Source: Parcubacteria group bacterium GW2011_GWA2_50_10b (GTDB lineage: Bacteria; Patescibacteriota; Minisyncoccia; Phycocordibacterales; Zambryskibacteraceae). Taken from it: 18,169 nucleotides of DNA. The notes below the pieces were generated by a model that saw only the letters and a list, made by a program, of their open reading frames with translations, did no database searches and was not told the DNA's origin. Shown one piece after another: positions 11,738 through 18,169 of the stretch (position 1 is the stretch's first letter; every line of letters starts with the position of its first letter). The stretch is taken from positions 1 through 18,169 of the forward strand of contig LCQJ01000002.1 of assembly GCA_001004085.1 (NCBI GenBank). The letters run 5' to 3'. A program made the translations under genes and the position numbers.

Positions 11738-12379
11738 TTAATATTCCACCTCTTCTCTCACTACAAGCCTGACCACTTTTTTGCTTGCCCCGCGAAGCCC
11801 TTGCGAAGTGGGGGCCGGAACTTTTCTCGTGCGTTTGAGGGGTACGGGAGCAGTCATGACTTCCGCCAATACCGGTTTTGCTTGGTGAATTGGCTCTGGT
11901 TTATGAGACTTCTTGGCGGGAGCGGACACCGCGGCTACTACTGGCGCGATAGGTTCGATTTTTACCTGGATAACTTCCATTTCCCTGCTCTCATAAGGGT
12001 CGTTTATCTCTCCCGCTCCCTTCTCAATGGTCGACATGTTCTTAAAGAATTCAGAAATGCCGTCTGATTTCTTGAGGAGTCGTGAGTCTCTGATGTCGCC
12101 CATATATTTCTCTGTCTGCTCACCGAGTTTGGTGATGAATTTGTTCAACGAATTTCGAGAGTGCATCGGCAGCCGTTTCTTGACGAAGAAAGCGGCTTTA
12201 TCTTTGCCGACCGAGTAGAAATGCAGAGACTTGTGGTGAAGTTTGCGAACGTTTTCGTCGCCATTTGAGATTAATTTAAAAAGAAAGAAGGGCTTCTTTC
12301 TTTTCTCCTCAATTCTCTTGGTGAGTGTCAGTGTCACGAGAGCCACACCCGAGAAAATGAAGATGTAGAAAGTAATCAT
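11738..12379 (-). CDS. Hypothetical single-span membrane protein
   Basis: This 213-aa protein starts at ATG 12379 (MITFYIFIFSGVALVTL), 22 nt after the tsf stop. A longer frame to 12469 would overlap tsf and is not favoured. One N-terminal membrane helix is followed by a basic stretch (TKRIEEKRKKPFF), a helical middle, and a Pro/Ala/Lys/Val-rich tail (IEPIAPVVAAVSAPAKKSHK and beyond) that is probably disordered. I recognise no domain. It is probably co-transcribed with tsf. A structural or cell-envelope tether role is possible, but nothing in the sequence proves it. Confidence 0.7.
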   Translation of the reverse strand: MITFYIFIFSGVALVTLTLTKRIEEKRKKPFFLFKLISNGDENVRKLHHKSLHFYSVGKDKAAFFVKKRLPMHSRNSLNKFITKLGEQTEKYMGDIRDSRLLKKSDGISEFFKNMSTIEKGAGEINDPYESREMEVIQVKIEPIAPVVAAVSAPAKKSHKPEPIHQAKPVLAEVMTAPVPLKRTRKVPAPTSQGLRGASKKVVRLVVREEVEY

Positions 12380-12401
12380 AGGTTCTAATGTCTTCGGCGC
12401 A

Positions 12402-12854
12402 CTAATCGATAGCGAAACGGGCGAATTGGCCGATTTCCGTGCGTTCGCCGAACTTTTGCACGGTGCCATTAATTATATCAGCAATGGTCTTGGAAGGGTC
12501 TTTGATGAAAGGTTGGGAGAGAAGCTCGGCAGTGTCGGCCGGCTTCATGGCCGCGATGTGCATGGCAATTTCCTTGGCCACCGCTTTAAATTCCGGGTTT
12601 TTGGCCACGAAATCGGTTTCGGAGAGGAGTTCGATGAGGACCCCGACGGCCTCTCCGGCATGGATATAAGCGGCTACGGTGCCGGCGCCCAGGGTGCGCT
12701 CGCCCTTCTTGGAGGCGATTTCAGCGCCCTTGGCCTTGAGGAGCGCAATGGCCTTGGCTTTGTCGCCGTCGGCCTCTTCCAGCGCCTTCTGGCACTGCAT
12801 GATAGAGAGCCCGGTCTCTTCTCTCAGAGCCTTGATTTCTTCGATGGTGATCAT
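12402..12854 (-). CDS. tsf: Elongation factor Ts (short form)
   Basis: This is the guanine-nucleotide exchange factor that recycles EF-Tu. It is 150 aa, about half the E. coli length. The N-terminal UBA-like domain (IEEIKALREETGLSIMQCQK, residues 4-23) and the ALLKAKG linker are followed by one core subdomain with the conserved TDFVAKNPEF motif, the exchange contact with EF-Tu. The C-terminal module and most of the second core repeat are absent, similar to short EF-Ts forms. It lies downstream of rpsB, the classical pairing, but is separated by an AT-rich repeat that may carry its promoter. Confidence 0.93.
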   Translation of the reverse strand: MITIEEIKALREETGLSIMQCQKALEEADGDKAKAIALLKAKGAEIASKKGERTLGAGTVAAYIHAGEAVGVLIELLSETDFVAKNPEFKAVAKEIAMHIAAMKPADTAELLSQPFIKDPSKTIADIINGTVQKFGERTEIGQFARFAID

Positions 12855-12860
12855 GATGTA

Positions 12861-12929
12861 AATTTCTAATTATTCTAATTGCTCTAATTATTCTAAAAAT
12901 TCTTAGGTCAATTAGAAATTAGGTTAATT
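12861..12929. repeat. AT-rich fold-back repeat, copy A (tsf/rpsB)
   Basis: 9-nt units of the type TCTAATTAT, TCTAATTGC, TCTAATTAT run from 12861 to about 12896. A complementary AATTAGAAATTAGG arm follows after a short spacer. It ends inside the rpsB stop region. It shares layout and orientation with copies B and C and lies 6 nt upstream of the tsf start. Confidence 0.85.
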
Positions 12930-13661
12930 TGCCGACTCTTTATCTTTCTCAGCCTCAGCTTTGCCTCTACTATAGGCTTTAACCAACTCGTTCAAAATAA
13001 ATGAAATACTTTGTCTTGAAGAGTCATTGCCGGGAATGGCGTAGTCGATATCGTAAAGGTTCGAGTCCGAACCGGCGAGGGCCACTACCGGGATATGCAT
13101 TTTCTTGGCCTCGGCCACGGCGATGTATTCTTTCTTCGGGTCAACGACCAGGAGAAATTTCGGCAGAGACTTCAAAGCGGCGAGGCCGCCGAAGTAGATG
13201 GCGAGTTTGTCGATTTCGCGGTCGATGAGCAAACGCTCTTTCTTGGTGTATTTGGAAAGTTCGCCCTTTTCCCTCTGAGAAGTTAGTTCTTCGAGGCGCA
13301 GGATGCGCTTCTTGATTTCGGGAAAGTTGGTGATGGTGCCGCCGATCCAGCGTCCGGAAACGAACGGCATCTCGAGTTCCTTGCCGGCCTTCCGGACGGC
13401 CTCTCTGGCCTCGCTCTTGCCGCCGACCACCAGGCCCATGACTCCAGCTTTGCCCTGTTTCTCGACGAAAGCGAGCGCCTTTTCGAGTTCCAGGCCGGTT
13501 TTTTGCAGGTCGAAGATTTCAATCTTGTTTTTCGAGCCGAAAATGAAAGGTTTGGCCGAAGGGTGGCGACGGCTCTTCACGAAGCCAAAGTGGGCGCCGA
13601 CGGCAAAAAGAGCGTCAACGACGCCCTTGCCCGCCTCTTTAGAATCTTTGATTTTTTCCAT
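12924..13661 (-). CDS. rpsB: 30S ribosomal protein S2
   Basis: This small-subunit protein is 245 aa from ATG 13661 (MEKIKDSKEAGKG). A TTG at 13679 would add six residues but has no better ribosome site. Family features are VGAHFGFVKSRRHP near the N-terminus (usually HFGH), FDLQKT, GRWIGGTITNFPEIKKR, LPKFLLVVDPKKEYIAVAEA and the C-terminal VVALAGSDSNLYDIDYAIPG. A charged tail (GKAEAEKDKESAN) ends the protein. The gene begins 20 nt after the prfA stop, so both are probably on one mRNA. Confidence 0.96.
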   Translation of the reverse strand: MEKIKDSKEAGKGVVDALFAVGAHFGFVKSRRHPSAKPFIFGSKNKIEIFDLQKTGLELEKALAFVEKQGKAGVMGLVVGGKSEAREAVRKAGKELEMPFVSGRWIGGTITNFPEIKKRILRLEELTSQREKGELSKYTKKERLLIDREIDKLAIYFGGLAALKSLPKFLLVVDPKKEYIAVAEAKKMHIPVVALAGSDSNLYDIDYAIPGNDSSRQSISFILNELVKAYSRGKAEAEKDKESAN

Positions 13662-13681
13662 AAAGATAGAGTCTAACAAAA

Positions 13682-14557
13682 TTATTGCATTGCGTCCAGA
13701 ATAGGCTCTATCCCCCCTTCCAGGATTTTCTCGATATTGTGCCAGCTTTTATTGATACGGTGATCGGTGATGCGATCTTGGAGAATGTTATAGGTACGGA
13801 TTTTCTCCGAACGGTCGGCGGTGCCGATCTGAGACTTGCGGTCGGCCGAGTATTTCGAGGCTTCCTCCTCCTCTTTCTTGGCTTCGAGTTTGGCGATGAG
13901 GATGGACATAGCCATTTCCTTGTTTTTGAGCTGGTTTCTTTGGGATGTCGAGCGCACGTCGATGCCGGTCGGTTTATGAATAATACGCACAGCCGTTTCC
14001 ACCTTGTTCACATTCTGTCCCCCGGCGCCACCGGAGCGTGAAGTCTCGATTTCCAAATCTGATGGTTTAATCTCGATACTGGTCTTTTTCCGCACAGGCA
14101 AAATGGCGACGGAAGCGGTCGAGGTGTGGACCCGGCCCATTTTCTCGGTCGCCGGCACGCGCTGGATGCGGTGCACGCCGGTCTCAAAGCGCAGTTTCCG
14201 GTAGACGTCCTTGCCGCGGATTTCAAAAGAGACTTCTTTGTAGCCGCCTATCGAGGTTTCGGAAGCGGCTACCAAACCGACCGCCCAACCCTGCTTGGCG
14301 GCATAAAGGGTGTACATCTCGGCTAATTCCTTGGCGAAAAGCGCTGCCTCTTCCCCGCCAGCGCCGGCTCGCACTTCGAGAATAATTTCGTTGGGGAATT
14401 TCTCATCACCACCCTCTGTTTCTGTTTCTGCATTCAAAATCCTTTCCATCTCGGCGAGAATCAAGGACTTAGATTCCTCATCCGGCAACTCTGAATACGT
14501 CTTGGCCAGATAGGCTGTTTTGGGATTTGATTTATATTTATCTAAATCAATTTCCAT
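13682..14557 (-). CDS. prfA: Peptide chain release factor 1
   Basis: This factor releases the peptide at UAA and UAG. It is 291 aa, against about 355-360 usually; the shortening is mostly in the N-terminal helical domain, which is only about 60 residues before [15 protein letters not shown]. The codon-recognition motif PAT is at 135-137 in [20 protein letters not shown], the RF1 type. The catalytic GGQ is at 179-181 in [19 protein letters not shown]. Upstream is an AT-rich repeat (copy B) whose TATAAT is 8 nt before the ATG, so the mRNA is probably leaderless. It precedes rpsB and tsf. Confidence 0.95.
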   Translation of the reverse strand: MEIDLDKYKSNPKTAYLAKTYSELPDEESKSLILAEMERILNAETETEGGDEKFPNEIILEVRAGAGGEEAALFAKELAEMYTLYAAKQGWAVGLVAASETSIGGYKEVSFEIRGKDVYRKLRFETGVHRIQRVPATEKMGRVHTSTASVAILPVRKKTSIEIKPSDLEIETSRSGGAGGQNVNKVETAVRIIHKPTGIDVRSTSQRNQLKNKEMAMSILIAKLEAKKEEEEASKYSADRKSQIGTADRSEKIRTYNILQDRITDHRINKSWHNIEKILEGGIEPILDAMQ

Positions 14558-14648
14558 AATTTCTAATTATACTAATTGCTCTAATTATTCTAAATAATGA
14601 CCAAGACCCAATTAGAAATTAGGTTAATTAGAATAATTAGGTTAATTA
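14558..14648. repeat. AT-rich fold-back repeat, copy B (prfA/rpmE)
   Basis: Same architecture as copy A: 9-nt TCTAATTAT-like units from 14558 to about 14594, a short spacer, then AATTAGAAATTAGGTTAATT and AATTAGGTTAATTA arms. On the minus strand it contains TATAAT (14571-14566), exactly 8 nt before the prfA ATG, so the repeat itself supplies the promoter box. Confidence 0.88.
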
Positions 14649-14649
14649 T

Positions 14650-14910
14650 CTATTTCTTCTTAGCTTTGGCTTGCCTCTGCTTGAAGCGTTCGACGCGTCC
14701 GGCGCTGTCGAGCGTTTTCTCTTGTCCGGTGTAGAAAGGATGGGTGGCGGAGGAAATTTCCACGCGGAAAATCGGATACTCCTTTTTATCCGCCTTGGCT
14801 TTGCCGGTCTCGGTGGTCTTGACCGTCGAGGGAATGATGAATTCCGTGCCGTCCGAGTTATCAATAAAAAGCACCGAGCGGTAGTTGTCTGGGTGAATTT
14901 CCTTTTTCAT
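14650..14910 (-). CDS. rpmE: 50S ribosomal protein L31 (type B)
   Basis: This 86-aa large-subunit protein shows KKEIHPDNYRSVLFIDNSDG at the N-terminus and SSATHPFYTGQ with GRVERFKQR at the C-terminus, typical of L31. It lacks the four zinc-binding cysteines, so it is the zinc-free B form. A short lysine-rich tail ends it. It has its own promoter (14919-14947) and is first in the rpmE-prfA-rpsB-tsf block. Confidence 0.94.
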   Translation of the reverse strand: MKKEIHPDNYRSVLFIDNSDGTEFIIPSTVKTTETGKAKADKKEYPIFRVEISSATHPFYTGQEKTLDSAGRVERFKQRQAKAKKK

Positions 14911-14918
14911 TATTCAGA

Positions 14919-14947
14919 ATTATACTAATTTTCCTAAATTACGCAAA
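14919..14947 (-). promoter_or_regulatory. rpmE promoter, probably leaderless
   Basis: Minus-strand TTTGCG (14947-14942), 17 bp, then TATAAT (14924-14919), which is 8 nt before the ATG. The flanks (AATTAGTATAATT) match the promoter core in repeat copy B. The stretch 14948-15036 holds no gene beyond a 7-codon frame (MSEVIGL) after an AAGGA. Confidence 0.65.
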
Positions 14948-15036
14948 TTTGACACACCTCCAGGAGTCGTGGTTATAAACGCACTCGAATCAGAGGCCTA
15001 TCACTTCAGACATGGCGGTTCCTTTTTAAAATATCT

Positions 15037-15080
15037 CAAATACAATATAACGCAGCCATGGCGGCGTTATATTGTATTTT
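15037..15080. repeat. 44-bp dyad, left of PaaX/Cas2-like gene
   Basis: 13-nt arm, 5-nt inner arm, GCCATGGC core (15055-15062), 5-nt inner arm, 13-nt arm. Sixteen consecutive outer pairs (15038-15053 with 15064-15079) are perfect, then one A-G mismatch, then the self-complementary core. It lies 12 bp past the stop of the PaaX/Cas2-like gene and could also act as a transcript-end hairpin. It has the same length and plan as the dyad at 15673-15716. Confidence 0.9.
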
Positions 15081-15092
15081 GCTTTTATTGCT

Positions 15093-15659
15093 CTAGATTA
15101 AGTTGAAATCCATTCTCAAGAATCTATCATCCTCGATCTGATCAACTATCATGTAGAGTAAATTCCTCCCAACGCCGAGATCAGTTTTCATTAACCCGAT
15201 CACATCTTCGCAATCATGCGGATAAACCCAGACACTATTTTGCAATTTTTTAAATTGCGCCGCAGAAAGGATCTCTCTGACTCTCTCACGCAGTGCCTTC
15301 TTTTTATGAGGAATGTCATAAATAACCACTCTCCACTTACCGTCCCACTTTCGTGGTTGTTTTATGCTGTATCTAGACATCTGCCATTTATCTAGGATCT
15401 CCCTCCCTGATTTAGCTAGAGAATATTTGCCATCTGAAAATGTGATAAGTCCTCTTGATCTTAGGCGTGATGCAGCTGACTTCACGACCTCTTTGTTCCT
15501 TTTATAATCTATAAAATCCGTATCTAGAAGATAATCTAGAGTCCTACCAATTACCTCATCGGAGCCAACTCGGCCGCCTGATGCCAATGTAATTAAAACC
15601 GCTTCTTGAAGTCTGGTTTTTCTAACTATCTTCTTGTTTTCTTCTTCAAGCTTACCCAT
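15093..15659 (-). CDS. PaaX-like regulator with Cas2-like domain
   Basis: This 188-aa protein has an N-terminal winged-helix domain (about residues 15-85: LQEAVLITLASGGRVGSDEV to SDGKYSLAKSGREIL). A Cas2/PaaX-middle-like ferredoxin domain follows, with WRVVIYDIP (109-117) and the helix and strand AAQFKKLQNSVWVYPHDCED. Cas2 keeps an Asp after the first strand, and D115 is in that place. PaaX of the phenylacetate pathway is a DNA-binding repressor of related layout. No cas1, effector or CRISPR array is in the window, so a regulator is more likely than an adaptation nuclease. Codon use is AT-richer than in the neighbours, hinting at transfer. The matching dyads on each side suggest autoregulation or a cassette. 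Confidence 0.8.
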   Translation of the reverse strand: MGKLEEENKKIVRKTRLQEAVLITLASGGRVGSDEVIGRTLDYLLDTDFIDYKRNKEVVKSAASRLRSRGLITFSDGKYSLAKSGREILDKWQMSRYSIKQPRKWDGKWRVVIYDIPHKKKALRERVREILSAAQFKKLQNSVWVYPHDCEDVIGLMKTDLGVGRNLLYMIVDQIEDDRFLRMDFNLI

Positions 15660-15672
15660 TAATTGATTTTGT

Positions 15673-15716
15673 CACATACAATATAGTTCTGCCATGGCAT
15701 GACTGTATTGTATATG
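15673..15716. repeat. 44-bp dyad, right (upstream) of PaaX/Cas2-like gene
   Basis: Same plan and length as 15037-15080: ATACAATATA arm, 5 nt, GCCATGGC core (15691-15698), 5 nt, TGTATTGTAT arm. The inner 5-nt arms differ from the left copy (GTTCT/ATGAC against ACGCA/GGCGT) yet still pair in part, so the pairing is kept while the sequence changes. It ends 14 bp before the start codon and overlaps any -10/-35 of the gene. Confidence 0.88.
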
Positions 15717-15762
15717 TTATCTCTATCTACTGGAAATTGAGAATTAAAATTGAAAATTGAAA

Positions 15763-17163
15763 TTACAAATTCTGCAGCGGGTCGATTTTGTCTCTCTGGA
15801 TACTTTCAGCTATAGCCATGACATTTACACCATAACTTAAACCAGGGCCGGCTTTGCCGTTGATATAGCAAGTTCTGCCGGAATTGTATTTACAGGCGGC
15901 CGTGCGCTCATTAGTCCAATCTTGAGTACCGGCGCCCAGCTCACTTAAATATAGAGCCATAGCTGTAATGGCATGCTCTGGATTCCAAGGATCTGGTGTG
16001 CCGATATTTAAAGCTTGAGAAATCTTTGATTGAAACATCTCCCAAGTTGTGGGTATAAATTGTGCTGGTCCCATAGCGCCCCCCCAGCCTGGTATTCCGA
16101 CGATGGGACAAGAGAGTGGTGTTCCTTCAGTGCTCCTACTGAGGCTGTTCATAATACGGACAAAGGCCGATTGGTCGTCTCGGTATGAACAGGGACTGTT
16201 GGGGCCGTTGCAAGTCTTGCCATTCTTAAGGTAGTTGCTGTAGTGCAAGGGACCAGGCATGATGTCTTGCCACTTTTTCGCATCCTGTGGTCTATTGCAT
16301 CTTCCTACATTAGCTCCTAACTTAGATTCGTACTGCAAGACAGCTAATATAAAAGCTGGTCTCACTCCAGTTCTGGCGCTTGCAGTCTCAGCGTAGCGAA
16401 GCGCATCACCGAATTCAATAGGCTTGATGTCGAGAAGTTGAAAGAGCTCTGCTCTGATCTTTGCGGCCTTAGCTTGTCTATCGGCGACTACTTGCTCATA
16501 AGTTTTCTTATTAGCATTATTAATGGCCAGTAGTGTTTTCTTTTCTGCATTTGCTATTTCCACCTGTTTCTTGGCGGTCTCTATAGCAGCTTTGGCCACC
16601 GCTTCGGCCTCGCGCTTCTTGGCCAAGGCGGCTTTCTCTGTCTCGGTCAAGGCCTTAACGCTGCGAAGCTCGGCGAAGAGATTGCCCAAGGCTTCTTCAG
16701 TCGAGGCGTAGGCGTCCATATCGACAAAGAATTCAGAAAGATTCTTATCAGAAAGGACAGTTTCTAAAAGCGAGTACGAATTGATATCATTGGTCTTTCT
16801 TAAAATGGCGGCGATAGCCTGCTTGCCTTTGACTATACGGCCGTCGAGGACATTGATTTTAGACTGCTTGATCGCAATATCTTTTGTTAAAAGGGCAATC
16901 TGATTGTTCTTGCTTTTAATGTTGGCTTGCGCAGTATTAATTTTAGCTGTCAAAAATGCGATATCACTGGTAAAACCGGCCCCCAGACCCTTTAGTCTAT
17001 CCACCTCCTTTTGAGCTTCACTTTCTTCTTTTAACAACCTATCGAGCTCAGCACATGCTACTGGTTCTCGGGCTCGCACATCGCTCGGGCAAGTTGCCGA
17101 CTGCGCTGTTATAGATACAGGCAAGACTAACGAAACTATTAAAAATATTAAGAACTTTTTCAT
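15763..17163 (-). CDS. Secreted coiled-coil lytic transglycosylase
   Basis: This 466-aa exported peptidoglycan hydrolase starts at ATG 17163; a TTG one codon before is also possible. A signal peptide (KKFLIFLIVSLVLPVSITAQ) precedes a long coiled coil (about residues 35-240, EnvC/PcsB-like: LDRLLKEESEAQKEVDRLKG and so on). The C-terminal domain is lysozyme-like of the MltB/SLT kind. It has the putative catalytic Glu in LQYESKLGANVG (about residue 279), GWGGAMGPAQFIPTTWE (about 359-375) and NPEHAITAMALYLSELGAG. It would cleave glycan strands outside the cell, perhaps at division, with the coiled coil as regulator. Six or more cysteines in the catalytic part suggest disulfides. It lies between rplY and the PaaX-like gene, after AT-rich repeat copy C. 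Confidence 0.9.
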   Translation of the reverse strand: MKKFLIFLIVSLVLPVSITAQSATCPSDVRAREPVACAELDRLLKEESEAQKEVDRLKGLGAGFTSDIAFLTAKINTAQANIKSKNNQIALLTKDIAIKQSKINVLDGRIVKGKQAIAAILRKTNDINSYSLLETVLSDKNLSEFFVDMDAYASTEEALGNLFAELRSVKALTETEKAALAKKREAEAVAKAAIETAKKQVEIANAEKKTLLAINNANKKTYEQVVADRQAKAAKIRAELFQLLDIKPIEFGDALRYAETASARTGVRPAFILAVLQYESKLGANVGRCNRPQDAKKWQDIMPGPLHYSNYLKNGKTCNGPNSPCSYRDDQSAFVRIMNSLSRSTEGTPLSCPIVGIPGWGGAMGPAQFIPTTWEMFQSKISQALNIGTPDPWNPEHAITAMALYLSELGAGTQDWTNERTAACKYNSGRTCYINGKAGPGLSYGVNVMAIAESIQRDKIDPLQNL

Positions 17164-17167
17164 CAAG

Positions 17168-17257
17168 AATTTCTAATTGTTCTAATTACTCTAATTATTC
17201 TAAATAAATCCCAATTCCCAATTAGGTCAATTAGAATAATTAGAAATTAGGTTAATT
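17168..17257. repeat. AT-rich fold-back repeat, copy C (transglycosylase/rplY)
   Basis: 9-nt units TCTAATTGT, TCTAATTAC, TCTAATTAT run from 17168, then a CCCAATTCCC spacer, then AATTAGAATAATTAGAAATT arms, ending at the rplY stop. It starts 4 nt upstream of the transglycosylase start, in the same orientation as copies A and B. Confidence 0.87.
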
Positions 17258-17931
17258 TATGGATTACTTGGCGGCTTTGGGAGATTCGTCGGGGTTTCCC
17301 CTTCTTCACCTTCAACTTCTTCCTTGCCCTTCTTCTCCACTTCGATGCTCGAGAGGTCGATCGGTACCACTTCCTCCTCCTTTTCTTCACGCGGGGCCGA
17401 AACTAAGGCAATGACCTCTTCGGGGTTGACGAGCAATGTCACTCCGGCAGGTGCAACGAGGTCTTTGGCCAGAATCTGGTCTCCAAAATTAGCGAGTATG
17501 CCGACATCGACTGAAATATCGTGAGGTAGGTCCTTGGGCATGGCCTCCACCTTGAGTTCGTGGAGCACCTTGACCAAAATGCCACCCAAATCTTTGACAG
17601 CAGGCGCCGTACCGGTGAATTCAATGGGTAGAGCGACTTTGACCTTATGACCCTTCTCGAAGACGTAAAAGTCGGCATGGCGAGGGGCGCCGGAGACTGG
17701 GTCGATATCAACGTCCTGAATCAGGCTCTCTTTGTCTCCATCCGTAGTCTCAAGGGTCACAACCGTCGACTCGCCGGCCTCCTTCCAAACCTTGAGGAAA
17801 TCGATTTTAGGAACAGTAATAGAAGTGGATGCTTCCTTTTTACCGTAAAAGACTGCGGGGATTTTCCCCGCTTTTCTGATTTGAGCTGGCTTGGTCTTGG
17901 TGTCCCGTATTTCCGCCTTTAAGGTAAGCAT
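17257..17931 (-). CDS. rplY: 50S ribosomal protein L25 (Ctc form)
   Basis: This is the 5S rRNA-binding protein of the large subunit, 224 aa. The N-terminal L25 barrel shows LKAEIRDTKTKPAQIRKAGK, IPAVFYGKK and the DVDIDPVSGAPRHADFYVF motif (about 73-91). The C-terminal TL5/Ctc beta domain follows (LPIEFTGTAPAVKDLGGIL to VNPEEVIALVSAP), then an acidic tail. The last residues as read (TPTNLPKPPSNP) look wrong. A one-base shift at GGGGAAACCCC (about 17294-17304) gives NPDESPKAAK and a TAA, a far more usual tail for this family. So the true end may be about 10 nt earlier. A TAAAAT box lies 6 nt before ATG 17931. Confidence 0.93.
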   Translation of the reverse strand: MLTLKAEIRDTKTKPAQIRKAGKIPAVFYGKKEASTSITVPKIDFLKVWKEAGESTVVTLETTDGDKESLIQDVDIDPVSGAPRHADFYVFEKGHKVKVALPIEFTGTAPAVKDLGGILVKVLHELKVEAMPKDLPHDISVDVGILANFGDQILAKDLVAPAGVTLLVNPEEVIALVSAPREEKEEEVVPIDLSSIEVEKKGKEEVEGEEGETPTNLPKPPSNP

Positions 17932-17960
17932 AAGCCCATTTTAGCCTAGATTTGGGTAAT

Positions 17961-17998
17961 TGAAAAGGGCCGCTCCGACCTACGTCGGAGCGGCCCTT
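17961..17998 (-). terminator. Terminator of the partial gene at the right edge
   Basis: A perfect 15-bp stem (17998-17984 with 17979-17965, 4-nt loop) is followed on the minus strand by TTTTC. It lies about 20 nt after the stop of the partial gene and upstream of the rplY promoter region. Confidence 0.85.
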
Positions 17999-18017
17999 CG
18001 CGGCCGGCCTACTTGGT

Positions 18018-18169
18018 TTATAAGATCTCGAATCCCAGTCGCACGAGCATGCCCAGGTAGAGGCTCGACGTCGGCAGTGAGTACAGGAAGAGCTTGAAGA
18101 GCATGTCTCCGGGCCCGACTCCTCTTGGCAATGCGACGAAGAAGACCATGGCGATGCCTGCTGTGATGA
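18018..18169 (-). CDS. Partial membrane protein (C-terminal 49 residues)
   Basis: The frame is open to the window edge and stops at TAA 18018-18020. It reads ITAGIAMVFFVALPRGVG and then GDMLFKLFLYSLPTSS, ending in MLVRLGFEIL. It has two hydrophobic stretches separated by a short Gly/Pro turn, so it is probably an integral membrane protein. The family cannot be told from this piece. Its GC-rich codons and strong terminator resemble the small accessory genes at 448 and 9846. The N-terminal part lies beyond the window. Confidence 0.65.
   Translation of the reverse strand, partial: ITAGIAMVFFVALPRGVGPGDMLFKLFLYSLPTSSLYLGMLVRLGFEIL

Noticed and set aside
12426..12869. 147-codon plus-strand frame opposite tsf
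   Set aside because: Shadow frame; the EF-Ts motifs are on the other strand.
14948..15036. Seven-codon upstream frame (MSEVIGL) with an AAGGA as an attenuator peptide before rpmE
   Set aside because: It lies upstream of the better rpmE promoter, so it would not be on the main rpmE mRNA; no competing hairpins were seen.
15093..15659. CRISPR adaptation locus based on the Cas2-like domain
   Set aside because: No cas1, effector or repeat-spacer array in the window; the winged-helix domain fits the PaaX regulator layout better.

Overview
The window looks like part of a small-genome Candidate Phyla Radiation (Patescibacteria) chromosome, most likely Parcubacteria-like. The reasons are compact shortened housekeeping proteins (EF-Ts about 150 aa, RF1 291 aa, RsmH 262 aa), a very short division cluster, many TATAAT boxes lying only 6-9 nt before start codons, and a PaaX/Cas2-like orphan gene. 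The placement rests on gene style, not on a phylogenetic marker search. TGA is used as a normal stop codon here.

Left part (1-5160): a gene-poor, structure-rich stretch (1-447) holds a 70-nt nested cloverleaf of perfect stems, two further GC-rich stem-loops and a 13-bp triloop hairpin. It is followed by an unknown 151-aa gene with its own promoter and terminator. Next comes a truncated division cluster on the minus strand (mraZ, rsmH, ftsL-like, ftsI). The ftsI copy is damaged: the KTG-box region is missing and the C-terminus continues in another frame. Upstream of mraZ lie GTGGG boxes and a perfect DnaA-box match, then a RelE-type toxin/antitoxin pair with an autoregulatory-looking operator.

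Middle part (5160-11700): gyrB and a single-chain PheRS (PheS catalytic domain fused to an FDX-ACB domain, the mitochondrial layout) are on the minus strand. A membrane GT2 glycosyltransferase diverges from pheS. A small accessory region follows: an unknown 108-aa gene, two identical terminator hairpins exactly 500 bp apart, a gene remnant, a membrane-anchored thioredoxin-like protein and an HNH endonuclease next to tRNA-Thr(TGT).

Right part (11700-18169): a minus-strand translation block (rplY, rpmE, prfA, rpsB, tsf) is interrupted by a coiled-coil/lytic transglycosylase fusion and a PaaX/Cas2-like regulator. That regulator gene is flanked on both sides by matching 44-bp dyads centred on GCCATGGC. 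Three copies of an AT-rich, about 70-90 bp fold-back repeat sit directly before tsf, prfA and the transglycosylase gene. The window ends in a partial membrane-protein gene with a strong terminator.

The strongest candidates for undescribed biology are the cloverleaf/ncRNA locus at 50-235, the twin dyads around the PaaX/Cas2-like gene, the single-chain PheRS and the promoter-linked AT-rich repeats. The ftsI and rplY frame breaks should first be checked as assembly errors, since both lie at short homopolymers.
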